NCBI GenBank assembly: GCA_045614925.1
Contig: JAZLDV010000047.1
Location: 1 to 6,937 of the forward strand
DNA: 6,937 nucleotides
Reading direction: 5' to 3'
From: JAZLDV01 sp045614925
GTDB taxonomy: Bacteria; Bacillota_I; Bacilli_A; Erysipelotrichales; Coprobacillaceae
Position numbers and translations under genes: made by a program
The notes under the pieces: model-generated
Told to the model about the DNA's origin: nothing
Seen by the model: the letters and a program-made list of their open reading frames with translations, nothing else
Databases searched by the model: none
Shown here: piece by piece, positions 1 to 5,926 of the stretch
Numbering within the stretch: the first letter of the stretch is position 1
Layout: every line of letters starts with the position of its first letter

Positions 1-359
1 TCATATACTACATCTGCATCTCTAGGAAGCGAAGGTATTATCGTATGATATAAACTATATATCATCATACATCCAAATAAAATAGCTGGAACTACAAGAA
101 CTATGACAAATAACTTTGATATTTGCCATAAATATCCTACAACAGGATTATGTTCTTTATTCAATAGTTTACCTAATTCTTTAGGATCACCCATCTGCTC
201 TAATGCGTTTTTTTCTGCCTCTTCAAATAAAAATCCTTCACTCATCATATCATTTATACTGTCTTCAATATGATCATTCAATTCATTTTCTATACAATCT
301 CTATCGTAGATATAATGAACTTCTTTTCTGACAATATTCAAAAAATCTTTTCTTTTCAT
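1..359 (-). CDS. HAAS/DUF1700-type membrane protein, partial (3' end outside window)
   Basis: The first 119 residues are visible, starting from an ATG at 359-357 and staying open to the window edge. Residues 1-70 are a charged helical domain with the pattern of the HAAS/DUF1700 family (also annotated as permease prefix domain): an ELNDHIEDS segment near residues 26-34, then GF-x-EEAE-x-x-AL-x-QMGDPKELG at about 42-63. A hydrophobic membrane segment follows at about residues 81-101 (KLFVIVLVVPAILFG core). In this family the cytosolic helical domain precedes membrane helices, and the gene is commonly encoded beside a PadR repressor. Here the start codon directly follows the TAG stop of the PadR gene (362-360), with GGAG eight bases upstream inside the padR end, so translational coupling is likely. 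The biochemical role is unknown; a sensory or envelope-stress role with PadR is an inference. Confidence 0.85.
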   Translation of the reverse strand, partial: MKRKDFLNIVRKEVHYIYDRDCIENELNDHIEDSINDMMSEGFLFEEAEKNALEQMGDPKELGKLLNKEHNPVVGYLWQISKLFVIVLVVPAILFGCMMIYSLYHTIIPSLPRDADVVY

Positions 360-692
360 CTATACCGCTCCAAATGCCAGTACCTGATTCATTGCAGCAC
401 TAAACTGTTCATATTGCTGTTGCTCTTTTTGAAGTTCTTTTAATCCTTTTGTTGTGATTGTATAGACTTTTCTATTTCTTGAATCAACAATAACTTGTGA
501 AGACACAATATATCCATCATTCTCTAATTTATGTAATATCGGATATAGCGTCCCTTCTTTCATATCAAAAATATTATTCGATCTCTCTTTTAATGTTTTA
601 ATCATCTCATATCCATAATATGATTTTTCTTGTAACAACTTTAAAACCAATAAACGTGAACTTCCTGCAATATAGCCTTTATCTATAGTCAT
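360..692 (-). CDS. PadR-family transcriptional regulator
   Basis: A 110-residue winged-helix repressor of the short PadR type. Residues about 12-62 form the DNA-binding domain: LLVLKLLQEKSYYGYEMI (helices 1-2), then EGTLYPILHKLENDGYI (about 46-62), the characteristic recognition-helix motif. The wing ends in RKVYTITTKGLKEL (about 74-87). A Q/E-rich helix follows that would make the dimer. The start at 692 is preceded by a strong GGAGGTGA site seven bases upstream. PadR proteins of this type usually repress their own operon and release DNA on binding a ligand or under envelope stress; the ligand cannot be read from sequence. It forms a two-gene operon with the HAAS/DUF1700-type gene, stop and start directly abutting. 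A perfect 8-bp inverted repeat in its promoter region is a good autorepression operator candidate. Nothing shows that it controls the neighbouring secreted-protein genes. Confidence 0.95.
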   Translation of the reverse strand: MTIDKGYIAGSSRLLVLKLLQEKSYYGYEMIKTLKERSNNIFDMKEGTLYPILHKLENDGYIVSSQVIVDSRNRKVYTITTKGLKELQKEQQQYEQFSAAMNQVLAFGAV

Positions 693-704
693 AACTTCAC
701 CTCC

Positions 705-729
705 ATATACCTTGTTCTTCTAGGTATAT
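705..729. promoter_or_regulatory. Candidate PadR operator (perfect inverted repeat)
   Basis: ATATACCT at 705-712 and AGGTATAT at 722-729 are perfect reverse complements separated by nine bases, about two helical turns centre to centre, which suits a dimeric winged-helix repressor. The repeat lies between the -10 box and the Shine-Dalgarno of the PadR gene and overlaps the first two bases of the -10, so occupancy would block initiation. Assignment to PadR is inferred from position. Confidence 0.6.
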
Positions 730-756
730 TATACATCGAGATTCTATGTATGTAAA
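728..756 (-). promoter_or_regulatory. Sigma-A-type promoter of the padR operon
   Basis: Reading the minus strand, TTTACA (756-751) and TATAAT (733-728) are separated by exactly 17 bases. The -10 is consensus and the -35 has one mismatch to TTGACA. It lies 36-64 bases upstream of the PadR start codon and begins immediately beyond the terminator of the upstream gene. Confidence 0.75.
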
Positions 757-788
757 TAAAAAAAGAGATATCACTCAGTGATATCTCT
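757..788 (-). terminator. Rho-independent terminator of the 521-residue SipW-type gene
   Basis: AGAGATATCAC (764-774) pairs with GTGATATCTCT (778-788), an 11-bp perfect stem with a three-base loop. On the minus strand it is followed by a run of seven U (positions 764-758). It starts about 11 bases after the stop codon at 800 and ends exactly where the -35 box of the padR promoter begins. Confidence 0.9.
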
Positions 789-799
789 ATATCATATAA

Positions 800-1447
800 T
801 TATCTAGCTAACCATTCAGCTTGTGTATAAGTTACACCTTTATAAACGATTTTTCCAACTTTTGCACCAGTTTCAATTGTTAAAGCTGGTGTATATTTGT
901 CTGCACAAACAATGTTGATTGTATCAACTTCTGCTCCTGCACCAATTGTTAACATACCGTAATTTCTAGTTGTAATAGCTCCAGAATCAATAGTTCCTAC
1001 TTTAGCATCATTAATAGTTACATGAGCTTGTCCCCAAACATACATAGAACCAAATTCTCCACCGTTGATAATTGTATTTGTTTTATTTACAAATCCAGCA
1101 TCATAAGCTGTAGCACTTGCATCTACTGTTTTAGTTCCTGTAATCACACAGTCATTTAATGTTGCATTTCCATAATGTGCAAATGCAGCTGATACTTTAT
1201 ATTGACCATCATTAACTGCTAAAGTTGAAGTGAAATCTTTAACAGTTAAATTATTAACTGTATAATTTCCTCCACCAACTCCATAGTGACCTACTTCAAT
1301 AAATCCAGTTCCTTCTACATTTAAGTTTTCAACTGTAGCATCTTCACCTGCTGCAGGTACGAATCCTAAATATCCATAATCACCAGTAGAAGCACCTGTA
1401 CCATTTAATATTACAGTTGCACCTTTAGCATCAACATCGATTTCTTC
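800..1447 (-). repeat. C-terminal module copy 1 (shared with 2570-3217)
   Basis: This 648-base stretch, covering the last 215 codons and the stop, aligns without gaps to 2570-3217. By hand count there are 42 mismatches (about 93.5% identity), and 192 of 215 residues match. Similarity ends at the stop codon; the terminators beyond are unrelated. Upstream of 1447 similarity weakens gradually rather than stopping abruptly. Confidence 0.9.
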
Positions 1448-2365
1448 TTCTGCTTCATAAATTAAATCCATTGTTTCATCTAATACGATGTCACGTCCAT
1501 CATCTAAGATATCAAGTAATTCGTCTACTTGAGCATCTTTATTAATAATTTCTGGAATTTTTACACCATCAACCCATGGATGTTGAGTTGTTGTTACAAC
1601 ATAGAATCCTTCTTCTAATGCAGTTTTTGCATCAGGGAAGTTGTCCACTTGAACTGCTTGAGAAACAACTAAGATATCATAAGTTTTGTTTCCATTTCCA
1701 TCAATATTTTTAACATCATCATTTGTAGCTTCTTTATTCATATAAACTTGAGCTAAAGAGTTATAAGTGAATTCATCTGCAGGTAAAATTCCACCAGCAT
1801 GACGTTCATTAGATCCTACATATGTATATTCAACTAAATAATAGTTGTTTCCATCTACTTCAATTAAACCGATTTCTCTTGCTGTATAGTAATCACTTGT
1901 TTTAGCAGTAATTAAACGTCCAAATGCATCTTGAACTGCACCTACTTCATAAGCGATTAATGTACGTACATAAGCATCGTTAACTCCTGTATTTTTTACA
2001 AATACATATTTGTCTTGTGCTCCTTTTAAATTTGCAATTGGAGCATCAGTACCTTCAGCATTTACTAACTGATCAAAATAAATTAAAGTTGTATCATCAG
2101 CAGGAGTTCCATATGAAGGATTTAATTTTTTAGCTTGAGTATAATCTTGTAATTCATACCCTTTTCCATCTTCTGTTAATTTGAAATTCCCATTTTCATC
2201 TACTACACGTTCATATTCTAATTGTTCAATTTCTACGTTACCTAAAGTCATCACGTTTACATCTTCATCTTGAGAAGTTAAATATGCAATCGTTCCACCA
2301 ATACATAGAACACCAACTAAAACATAAGTTAGAGCTAGATATAAAACTTTTTTTGCTTTTTTCAT
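800..2365 (-). CDS. SipW-type signal peptide protein with C-terminal beta-helix-like module (gene B)
   Basis: A complete 521-residue exported protein. Residues 1-27 are a signal peptide with a KKAKK start and a hydrophobic core ending GGTIA-YLTS. With the following VNVMTLGNVEIEQLEYER this matches the TasA/camelysin-like N-termini cut by SipW-class signal peptidases, with likely cleavage after Ala27. Residues to about 271 resemble the TasA-like region: VKNTGVNDAYVRTLIAYEVG, a DGNGNKTYDILVVSQAVQ segment with an EF-hand-like D-x-N-x-N-x-x-x-D loop, and TTTQHPW. Residues 307-521 are a beta-helix-like module with repeats near 449, 472 and 495 (VTIND.., LTIGAGAEV, LTIETGAKV) at a 23-residue period. 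No LPXTG or C-terminal membrane anchor is present. A surface or matrix fibre component is inferred, not shown. The start is preceded by AAGGGGA seven bases upstream. The gene is probably monocistronic, with its own promoter and terminator. The C-module is near-identical to that of gene C. Confidence 0.93.
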   Translation of the reverse strand: MKKAKKVLYLALTYVLVGVLCIGGTIAYLTSQDEDVNVMTLGNVEIEQLEYERVVDENGNFKLTEDGKGYELQDYTQAKKLNPSYGTPADDTTLIYFDQLVNAEGTDAPIANLKGAQDKYVFVKNTGVNDAYVRTLIAYEVGAVQDAFGRLITAKTSDYYTAREIGLIEVDGNNYYLVEYTYVGSNERHAGGILPADEFTYNSLAQVYMNKEATNDDVKNIDGNGNKTYDILVVSQAVQVDNFPDAKTALEEGFYVVTTTQHPWVDGVKIPEIINKDAQVDELLDILDDGRDIVLDETMDLIYEAEEEIDVDAKGATVILNGTGASTGDYGYLGFVPAAGEDATVENLNVEGTGFIEVGHYGVGGGNYTVNNLTVKDFTSTLAVNDGQYKVSAAFAHYGNATLNDCVITGTKTVDASATAYDAGFVNKTNTIINGGEFGSMYVWGQAHVTINDAKVGTIDSGAITTRNYGMLTIGAGAEVDTINIVCADKYTPALTIETGAKVGKIVYKGVTYTQAEWLAR

Positions 2366-2412
2366 AACTATTCCCCTTCCTTTTTATTTTATTAGTTATT
2401 TCTTCATAATAT

Positions 2413-2441
2413 ATTTTACCCCTCATACCAAAACATGTCAA
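2413..2441 (-). promoter_or_regulatory. Sigma-A promoter of gene B
   Basis: On the minus strand, a consensus TTGACA (2441-2436) and TAAAAT (2418-2413) are spaced by 17 bases. About 47 bases of A-rich leader separate the -10 from the ATG at 2365, ending in GGAAGGGGAATAGTT before the start. The same spacing and the same final leader recur in gene C. The remaining bases from 2442 to 2516, between this promoter and the next terminator, are A/T-rich and show nothing else recognisable. Confidence 0.8.
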
Positions 2442-2516
2442 TATATTCACATATTTTCATTTTTTAAAAATCTTTTTGAGAGTAAATAGTTTAATAAATA
2501 ATATAAAGTAGAAACA

Positions 2517-2549
2517 ATAAAAAGTGGCTCGATAAAATCGAGCCACTTT
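2517..2549 (-). terminator. Rho-independent terminator of gene C
   Basis: AAAGTGGCTCGA (2521-2532) pairs perfectly with TCGAGCCACTTT (2538-2549), a 12-bp stem with a five-base loop. On the minus strand a U-rich tail (UUUUUAUU, from 2523 down to 2516) follows. The hairpin begins 20 bases after the stop at 2570. Its sequence is unrelated to the gene B terminator although the coding ends just before them are near-identical. Confidence 0.92.
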
Positions 2550-2569
2550 ATCAGATCTTAATTAATTTA

Positions 2570-3217
2570 TTATCTAGCTAACCATTCAGCTTGTGTATAA
2601 GTTACACCTTTATAAATGATTTTACCAACTGTTGCACCAGCTTCAATTGTTAATGCTGGTGTATATTTGTCTAAACAAACAATGTTGATTGTATCAACTT
2701 CTGCTCCTGCACCAATTGTTAACATACCTAAATTTTTGTTCGTAATAGTAGCAGAATCAATAGTTCCTACTTTAGCATCATTAATAGTTACATGAGCTTG
2801 TGCCCAAATATACATAGAACCAAATTCTCCACCATTGATAACTGTATTTGTTTTATTTACAAATCCAGCATCATAAGCTTTAGCAGTCGCATCTACAGTT
2901 TTAGTTCCTGTAATCACACAGTTATTTAATGTTGCATTTCCATAATGAGCAAATGCAGCTGATACTTTATATTGACCATCATTAACCACTAGAGTTGAAG
3001 TGAAATCTTTAGCAGTTAAATTATTAACTTCATAATCTCCTCCACCAACTCCATAGTGACCTACTTCAATAAATCCAGTTCCTTCTACATTTAAGTTTTC
3101 AACTTTAGCATCTTCACCTGCTGCTGGTACGAATCCTAAATATCCATAATCACCAGTAGCTGCACCAGTTCCATTTAATGTTACAGTTGCACCATTAGCA
3201 TCAACATCAATTTCTTC
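2570..3217 (-). repeat. C-terminal module copy 2 (shared with 800-1447)
   Basis: Direct repeat partner of 800-1447, same orientation, offset 1770 bases, no gaps. Mismatches are spread through the stretch and include a cluster around 2731-2751 (residues reading ATITNKNL against GAITTRNY in gene B). Confidence 0.9.
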
Positions 3218-4174
3218 TCCTGCTTCTGCTTCATAAATTAAATCCATTTCTTCATCTAAAATGATGTCATTTCCATTATTTAATACGTCAACTAATTCTT
3301 GAACATCTTCATTTTCATCAACAATTACAGGAATTTTTACACCAGTAGTCCATGGATGATTAGTTGTTGTGATATCTCCAAATGCAGCATCTAATGCAGT
3401 TACAGCATTATCAAATCCTTTTACTTGTACTGCTTGAGAGAATACTAAAATATCTAATGTTCCATTATTATTGCCATCTAACGCTTCACAATCTTCATTA
3501 GTAACTTCAGATTTTAAATAAACTTGTGATAAGTTAGGATATGTTGTATCACCTGCTGGTAATATTCCGTTTTCATGTCTCCAGCTTCCATCACCTAACT
3601 GCGCACCATTATAAATATATTCTATTAACATATAATTATTTCCATTGATTTTTGCTTCTCCAATAGAATTTTTTGTCCATGTCCCATGATATGAAGTACC
3701 AATTAATGCAGGATTAGCTTCTCCCACCTCAATCGCCACAATAGTACGAACATAGGCATCAGATTTCCCTGTGTTTTCTACTGTTACAAATTTGTCTTGT
3801 GCATTCTTTCCAGCAAAGACATCCATTCCACCATACGAATCCACTTGTGACATTCTTACAGTGGTAACATCATATCCCGCATATCCAGGATGATCCCCTG
3901 GTTTACTTGGATCTCCTACAATAGGATATAATGGTTTAGCTTGTGAAAACTCTTTTAAAACATAACTAGTTTTACCATCAATAGTATCTGTTTTAAAAGT
4001 ACCATCTCCATTTACAACTCTTTCATATTCATGTTGTGCAATTTTGACATTCCCTAGTGTCATAACGTTTACATCACTATCTTCATCAGTTAAATAAGCA
4101 ACAGTTCCAGCTACTGCCATAGCTGCAGCTAATGCATAAGCACCAGTGATAGTTAATAATTTTTTTAATTTCAT
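2570..4174 (-). CDS. SipW-type signal peptide protein with C-terminal beta-helix-like module (gene C)
   Basis: A complete 534-residue paralogue of gene B. The signal peptide is residues 1-26 (MKLKKLL... ending AGTVA-YLTDED), with SipW-type cleavage likely after Ala26, followed by VNVMTLGNVKIAQHEYER. The TasA-like region contains VENTGKSDAYVRTIVAIEVG, an EF-hand-like loop in LDGNNNGTLDILV, SQAVQVKGF and TTTNHPW. Residues 320-534 are the beta-helix-like module, ending GVTYTQAEWLAR exactly as in gene B, with the same 23-residue periodicity and two conserved cysteines (about 419 and 500). There is no wall-sorting signal or terminal anchor. AAAGGGGA seven bases upstream sets the start. It has its own promoter and terminator. 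The gene is chimeric: its C-module matches gene B, while 3351-3541 matches gene D at 189 of 191 bases. An exported, possibly self-assembling surface protein is an inference from the TasA-like N-terminus; no enzyme signature is visible. Confidence 0.93.
   Translation of the reverse strand: MKLKKLLTITGAYALAAAMAVAGTVAYLTDEDSDVNVMTLGNVKIAQHEYERVVNGDGTFKTDTIDGKTSYVLKEFSQAKPLYPIVGDPSKPGDHPGYAGYDVTTVRMSQVDSYGGMDVFAGKNAQDKFVTVENTGKSDAYVRTIVAIEVGEANPALIGTSYHGTWTKNSIGEAKINGNNYMLIEYIYNGAQLGDGSWRHENGILPAGDTTYPNLSQVYLKSEVTNEDCEALDGNNNGTLDILVFSQAVQVKGFDNAVTALDAAFGDITTTNHPWTTGVKIPVIVDENEDVQELVDVLNNGNDIILDEEMDLIYEAEAGEEIDVDANGATVTLNGTGAATGDYGYLGFVPAAGEDAKVENLNVEGTGFIEVGHYGVGGGDYEVNNLTAKDFTSTLVVNDGQYKVSAAFAHYGNATLNNCVITGTKTVDATAKAYDAGFVNKTNTVINGGEFGSMYIWAQAHVTINDAKVGTIDSATITNKNLGMLTIGAGAEVDTINIVCLDKYTPALTIEAGATVGKIIYKGVTYTQAEWLAR
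3351..3541 (-). repeat. N-terminal/middle module copy 1 (shared with 6747-6937)
   Basis: These 191 bases, encoding residues from YPNLSQVYLK through TNHPW, match 6747-6937 with only two differences: one silent and one Val-to-Ala. Because 6937 is the window edge, the repeat may extend further toward the 5' end of both genes. Identity drops sharply downstream of the HPW codons. Confidence 0.92.
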
Positions 4175-4222
4175 AACTATTCCCCTTTCCTATATTTTTT
4201 ATAGTTATATTATTGTTATTTA

Positions 4223-4251
4223 ATTTTACTACCATTTTACATTATTTTCAA
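4223..4251 (-). promoter_or_regulatory. Sigma-A promoter of gene C
   Basis: On the minus strand TTGAAA (4251-4246) and TAAAAT (4228-4223) are spaced by 17 bases. A 48-base A-rich leader leads to GGAAAGGGGAATAGTT and the ATG at 4174. Layout, -10 sequence and final leader match the gene B promoter. The proposed left end of the insertion sequence lies only about 21 bases upstream of the -35 box. Confidence 0.7.
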
Positions 4252-4283
4252 CTTTTTCCATAAAACTTATGATTTATCCAAAT

Positions 4284-4310
4284 AAAAAAGGATAAAGTTT
4301 TATCTTATCC
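4284..4310 (-). terminator. Possible terminator at the left IS end
   Basis: GGATAA (4290-4295) pairs with TTATCC (4305-4310), with a possible further G-C pair after a bulge. On the minus strand six U follow (4289-4284). The stem is short and A/T-rich. It would stop minus-strand read-through before the gene C promoter. It overlaps the proposed IS terminal repeat, so it may be part of the IS; alternatively it is the original terminator of gene D, separated from it by the insertion. Confidence 0.4.
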
Positions 4311-4387
4311 TAAACATTTAAGTATTTTAAAATCCGATGCGGAGGAAAGTGGCCTTTTAAAAAATATGTGGACACTTGAAATACCTC

Positions 4388-4403
4388 CTATAAAATTCTA
4401 TGC
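4388..4403 (-). repeat. Subterminal IS motif, left copy
   Basis: CTATAAAATTCTATGC is the reverse complement of the motif found on the right side of the element (5752-5766 exact over 15 bases; 5783-5798 with one mismatch). It lies about 115 bases from the left end. A related TCCGATGCGGA palindrome at 4333-4343 mirrors TCCGCAT at 5705-5711 and 5780-5786. Such paired subterminal motifs are plausible transposase-binding sites. Confidence 0.5.
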
Positions 4404-4425
4404 AGAGCATTTTATTCTCCTTTTT

Positions 4426-4434
4426 TGTTATAAT
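4426..4434 (+). promoter_or_regulatory. Possible extended -10 promoter for the transposase
   Basis: TGTTATAAT is an extended -10 element (TG-n-TATAAT) 25 bases before the ATG at 4459. No reasonable -35 box is present 17 bases upstream (AGCATT). The start codon lacks a clear Shine-Dalgarno, consistent with poor or vestigial expression. Confidence 0.3.
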
Positions 4435-4458
4435 TTTCATGTCTGGCTATACAATATT

Positions 4459-5674
4459 ATGAATAAAAACAAGAAGGTGCTTTTAAAAATATTTGATATT
4501 GATGATGAGATTGTTGAAGATGTTTATATAGAAACTGATAATAATAACACTGTTTATATAAAACTAAAAAGAACTATTGAATGTTGCCCTAATTGTGGTT
4601 CTATCAAATTATTAAGTAAAGGATTCTATAAATCAAAGTTCGTAGGATATCCTTTTAACGGAAAACCCACATATATAGTTTGCAAAATTAGAAAATATAT
4701 GTGTAAAGCTGTAATGCTTTTCCTGTTAATTCTAACTCTATCTCATATAAAAATGCCAATATGACTAGAACTGCTGTTGTCACTATTTTAAAAGAACTGA
4801 AACCATACAATTCAACATATGCTAGCGTTGCTAGAAGATTTGGAGTATCTGTTACTCAGGTTATCAATCTTTTTGATAAATATATTAGAGTAAAAAGAAA
4901 AAAGTTTCCAAGAATTCTTCTTATAAATGAGTTCTTCTTCTCAAGAAAAACCAAATATAAATATCCAACTATTCTTATGAATTTTGAAAATAATGTGATC
5001 ATTGATGTCATAAAATACATTAATGATCAATTAAATAATACTAGAATTAGAGTTATGCGTAAATATTACAATGATAAAACACCTCTTGAATATAGATTGC
5101 TTAAACACAGATATAAGCTTTTACTTAAAAACGAAGAAAATTTAGATATAGAAATATATAAGAAGGATAATATTCTTGGCTATACAACTACTCAGCACGG
5201 AGTTGTACATCAGATGCTGCTGATTGATAAAGAAATAGAAAAGCATATAAATTAAAGGAACACTATAGAGCATTTGACAGTATTACAAAGGAAGAAATCA
5301 ATGATTACGATATGGAGAATCTACTTAATAGTATAATAAAGGATTTCAGAAATTCAAATATAGAAGAGATGAAAGAAGTTGCAAACACTTTACAAAACTG
5401 GAAACAAGAGATACTTTATTCATTTGTATGGATAAATAATAGAAGAATATCTAATGGTCCTATCGAAGAAAAAAACCACTATATTAAAAAGATTATTTAC
5501 AACGGTAATGGAATAATGAATTTCAAACGCACAAGAAACAGAATTCTATATTCACAGAATATGTATGAATCATTTGATATAAGTTATGAATATAATGATC
5601 TAATTAAAATGAAAGAATCAGATTATGCATCAACTGATGATGAAGAATTTGAGGAATTTGAAGAAATAAATTAA
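4459..5674 (+). pseudogene. ISL3-family transposase, frameshifted and internally deleted
   Basis: The remnant begins at ATG 4459 (MNKNKKVLLKIFDI), as usual for the family, and runs through the N-terminal zinc-binding motif CPNCGS at about 4588-4605. At 4708-4709 one base is missing: restoring it gives C-K-x-C-N-A-F, completing the second cysteine pair, and continues into RTAVVTILKELKPYNSTYASVARRFGVS (the helix-turn-helix). At 5243 a second base is missing (AAGCAT for AAGGCAT), rejoining to YKLKEHYRAFD. Between these, DVI at 5004-5012 runs straight into KYINDQLNNTR. Intact ISL3 enzymes have roughly 60 residues there, including the second catalytic Asp (DM-x-x-x-Y) and DSFHVI. The usual LxIDEF motif reads LLINEF, so the first catalytic Asp is Asn. 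The third acidic region survives as NGPIEEKNHYIKKI. An acidic tail (DDEEFEEFEE) ends it. It cannot encode an active enzyme. Confidence 0.88.
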
Positions 5675-5722
5675 AAGGAGGAAATGTAGCCAGACATCAA
5701 TTTTTCCGCATAGAAATTTAAA

Positions 5723-5752
5723 GGGGATTTGAAATTTTCATTTCAAATCCCC
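5723..5752. terminator. Strong hairpin downstream of the transposase remnant
   Basis: GGGGATTTGAAA (5723-5734) pairs perfectly with TTTCAAATCCCC (5741-5752), and T5735-A5740 could add a thirteenth pair. It lies 49 bases after the transposase stop. Neither side has a classic U-run: the plus strand continues AUAGAAUUUUAUAG and the minus strand UUUAAAUUUCU. It may be a weak bidirectional terminator protecting the IS from read-through, or a structural element of the IS end. Confidence 0.5.
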
Positions 5753-5799
5753 ATAGAATTTTATAGCCTATTTTCTTAATCCGCATAGGATTTTATAGC
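5752..5799 (+). repeat. Subterminal IS motif, two right copies
   Basis: CATAGAATTTTATAGC (5752-5767) and CATAGGATTTTATAGC (5784-5799) form a direct repeat with a 32-base period and one mismatch. A third, weaker relative (CATAGAAATTTAAAG) begins at 5709. CCGCATAG precedes or overlaps the copies at 5706 and 5781. The motif is inverted relative to 4388-4403 on the left. Confidence 0.6.
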
Positions 5800-5926
5800 A
5801 CCAAAATAACTCGTGTTTTTTACCCAGAAATTATTTGGATACCCTTTTATTTTTAATATTTTATAAGTCCGACAAAATAATTATTTCCATTACATTATTT
5901 ATTATTTCTTGTACTTATTTATAATA

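Larger units (their letters stand above)
4273..5843 (+). mobile_element. Degenerate ISL3-family insertion sequence
   Basis: It encloses a broken ISL3-type transposase on the strand opposite to all other genes. Proposed ends are TATCCAAATAA at 4275-4285 and its exact reverse complement TTATTTGGATA at 5831-5841. Each is followed inward, after 4 or 5 bases, by GG(A/G)TAAA, which resembles the imperfect ISL3 terminal-repeat layout. A subterminal motif CTATAAAATTCTATGC (4388-4403) recurs inverted on the right at 5752-5766 and 5783-5798. Length is about 1.57 kb. No convincing 8-bp target duplication was found, as expected for an old copy or if the ends are off by a few bases. Non-coding flanks inside it (4273-4458 and 5675-5843) hold only the repeats and hairpins listed. 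Confidence 0.65.

Noticed and set aside
2265..2450. 61-codon minus-strand reading frame across the start of gene B
   Set aside because: It overlaps the promoter, leader and signal-peptide codons of gene B in another frame, has no family resemblance, and is a shadow.
4366..4458. Upstream in-frame start for the transposase at 4366
   Set aside because: The extra 31 residues are not part of the ISL3 family, which begins near MNKNKK. They translate the IS subterminal motif and leader.
5675..5689. Strong Shine-Dalgarno (AAGGAGG) followed by an ATG at 5684
   Set aside because: The ATG is followed immediately by TAG, so no peptide beyond Met could be made; no other start with a useful frame follows.
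4265..5875. Target-site duplication flanking the insertion sequence
   Set aside because: No direct repeat of about 8 bases was found at the proposed ends. The ACTTAT-like sequences outside both ends are inverted, not direct, so they are not a target duplication.
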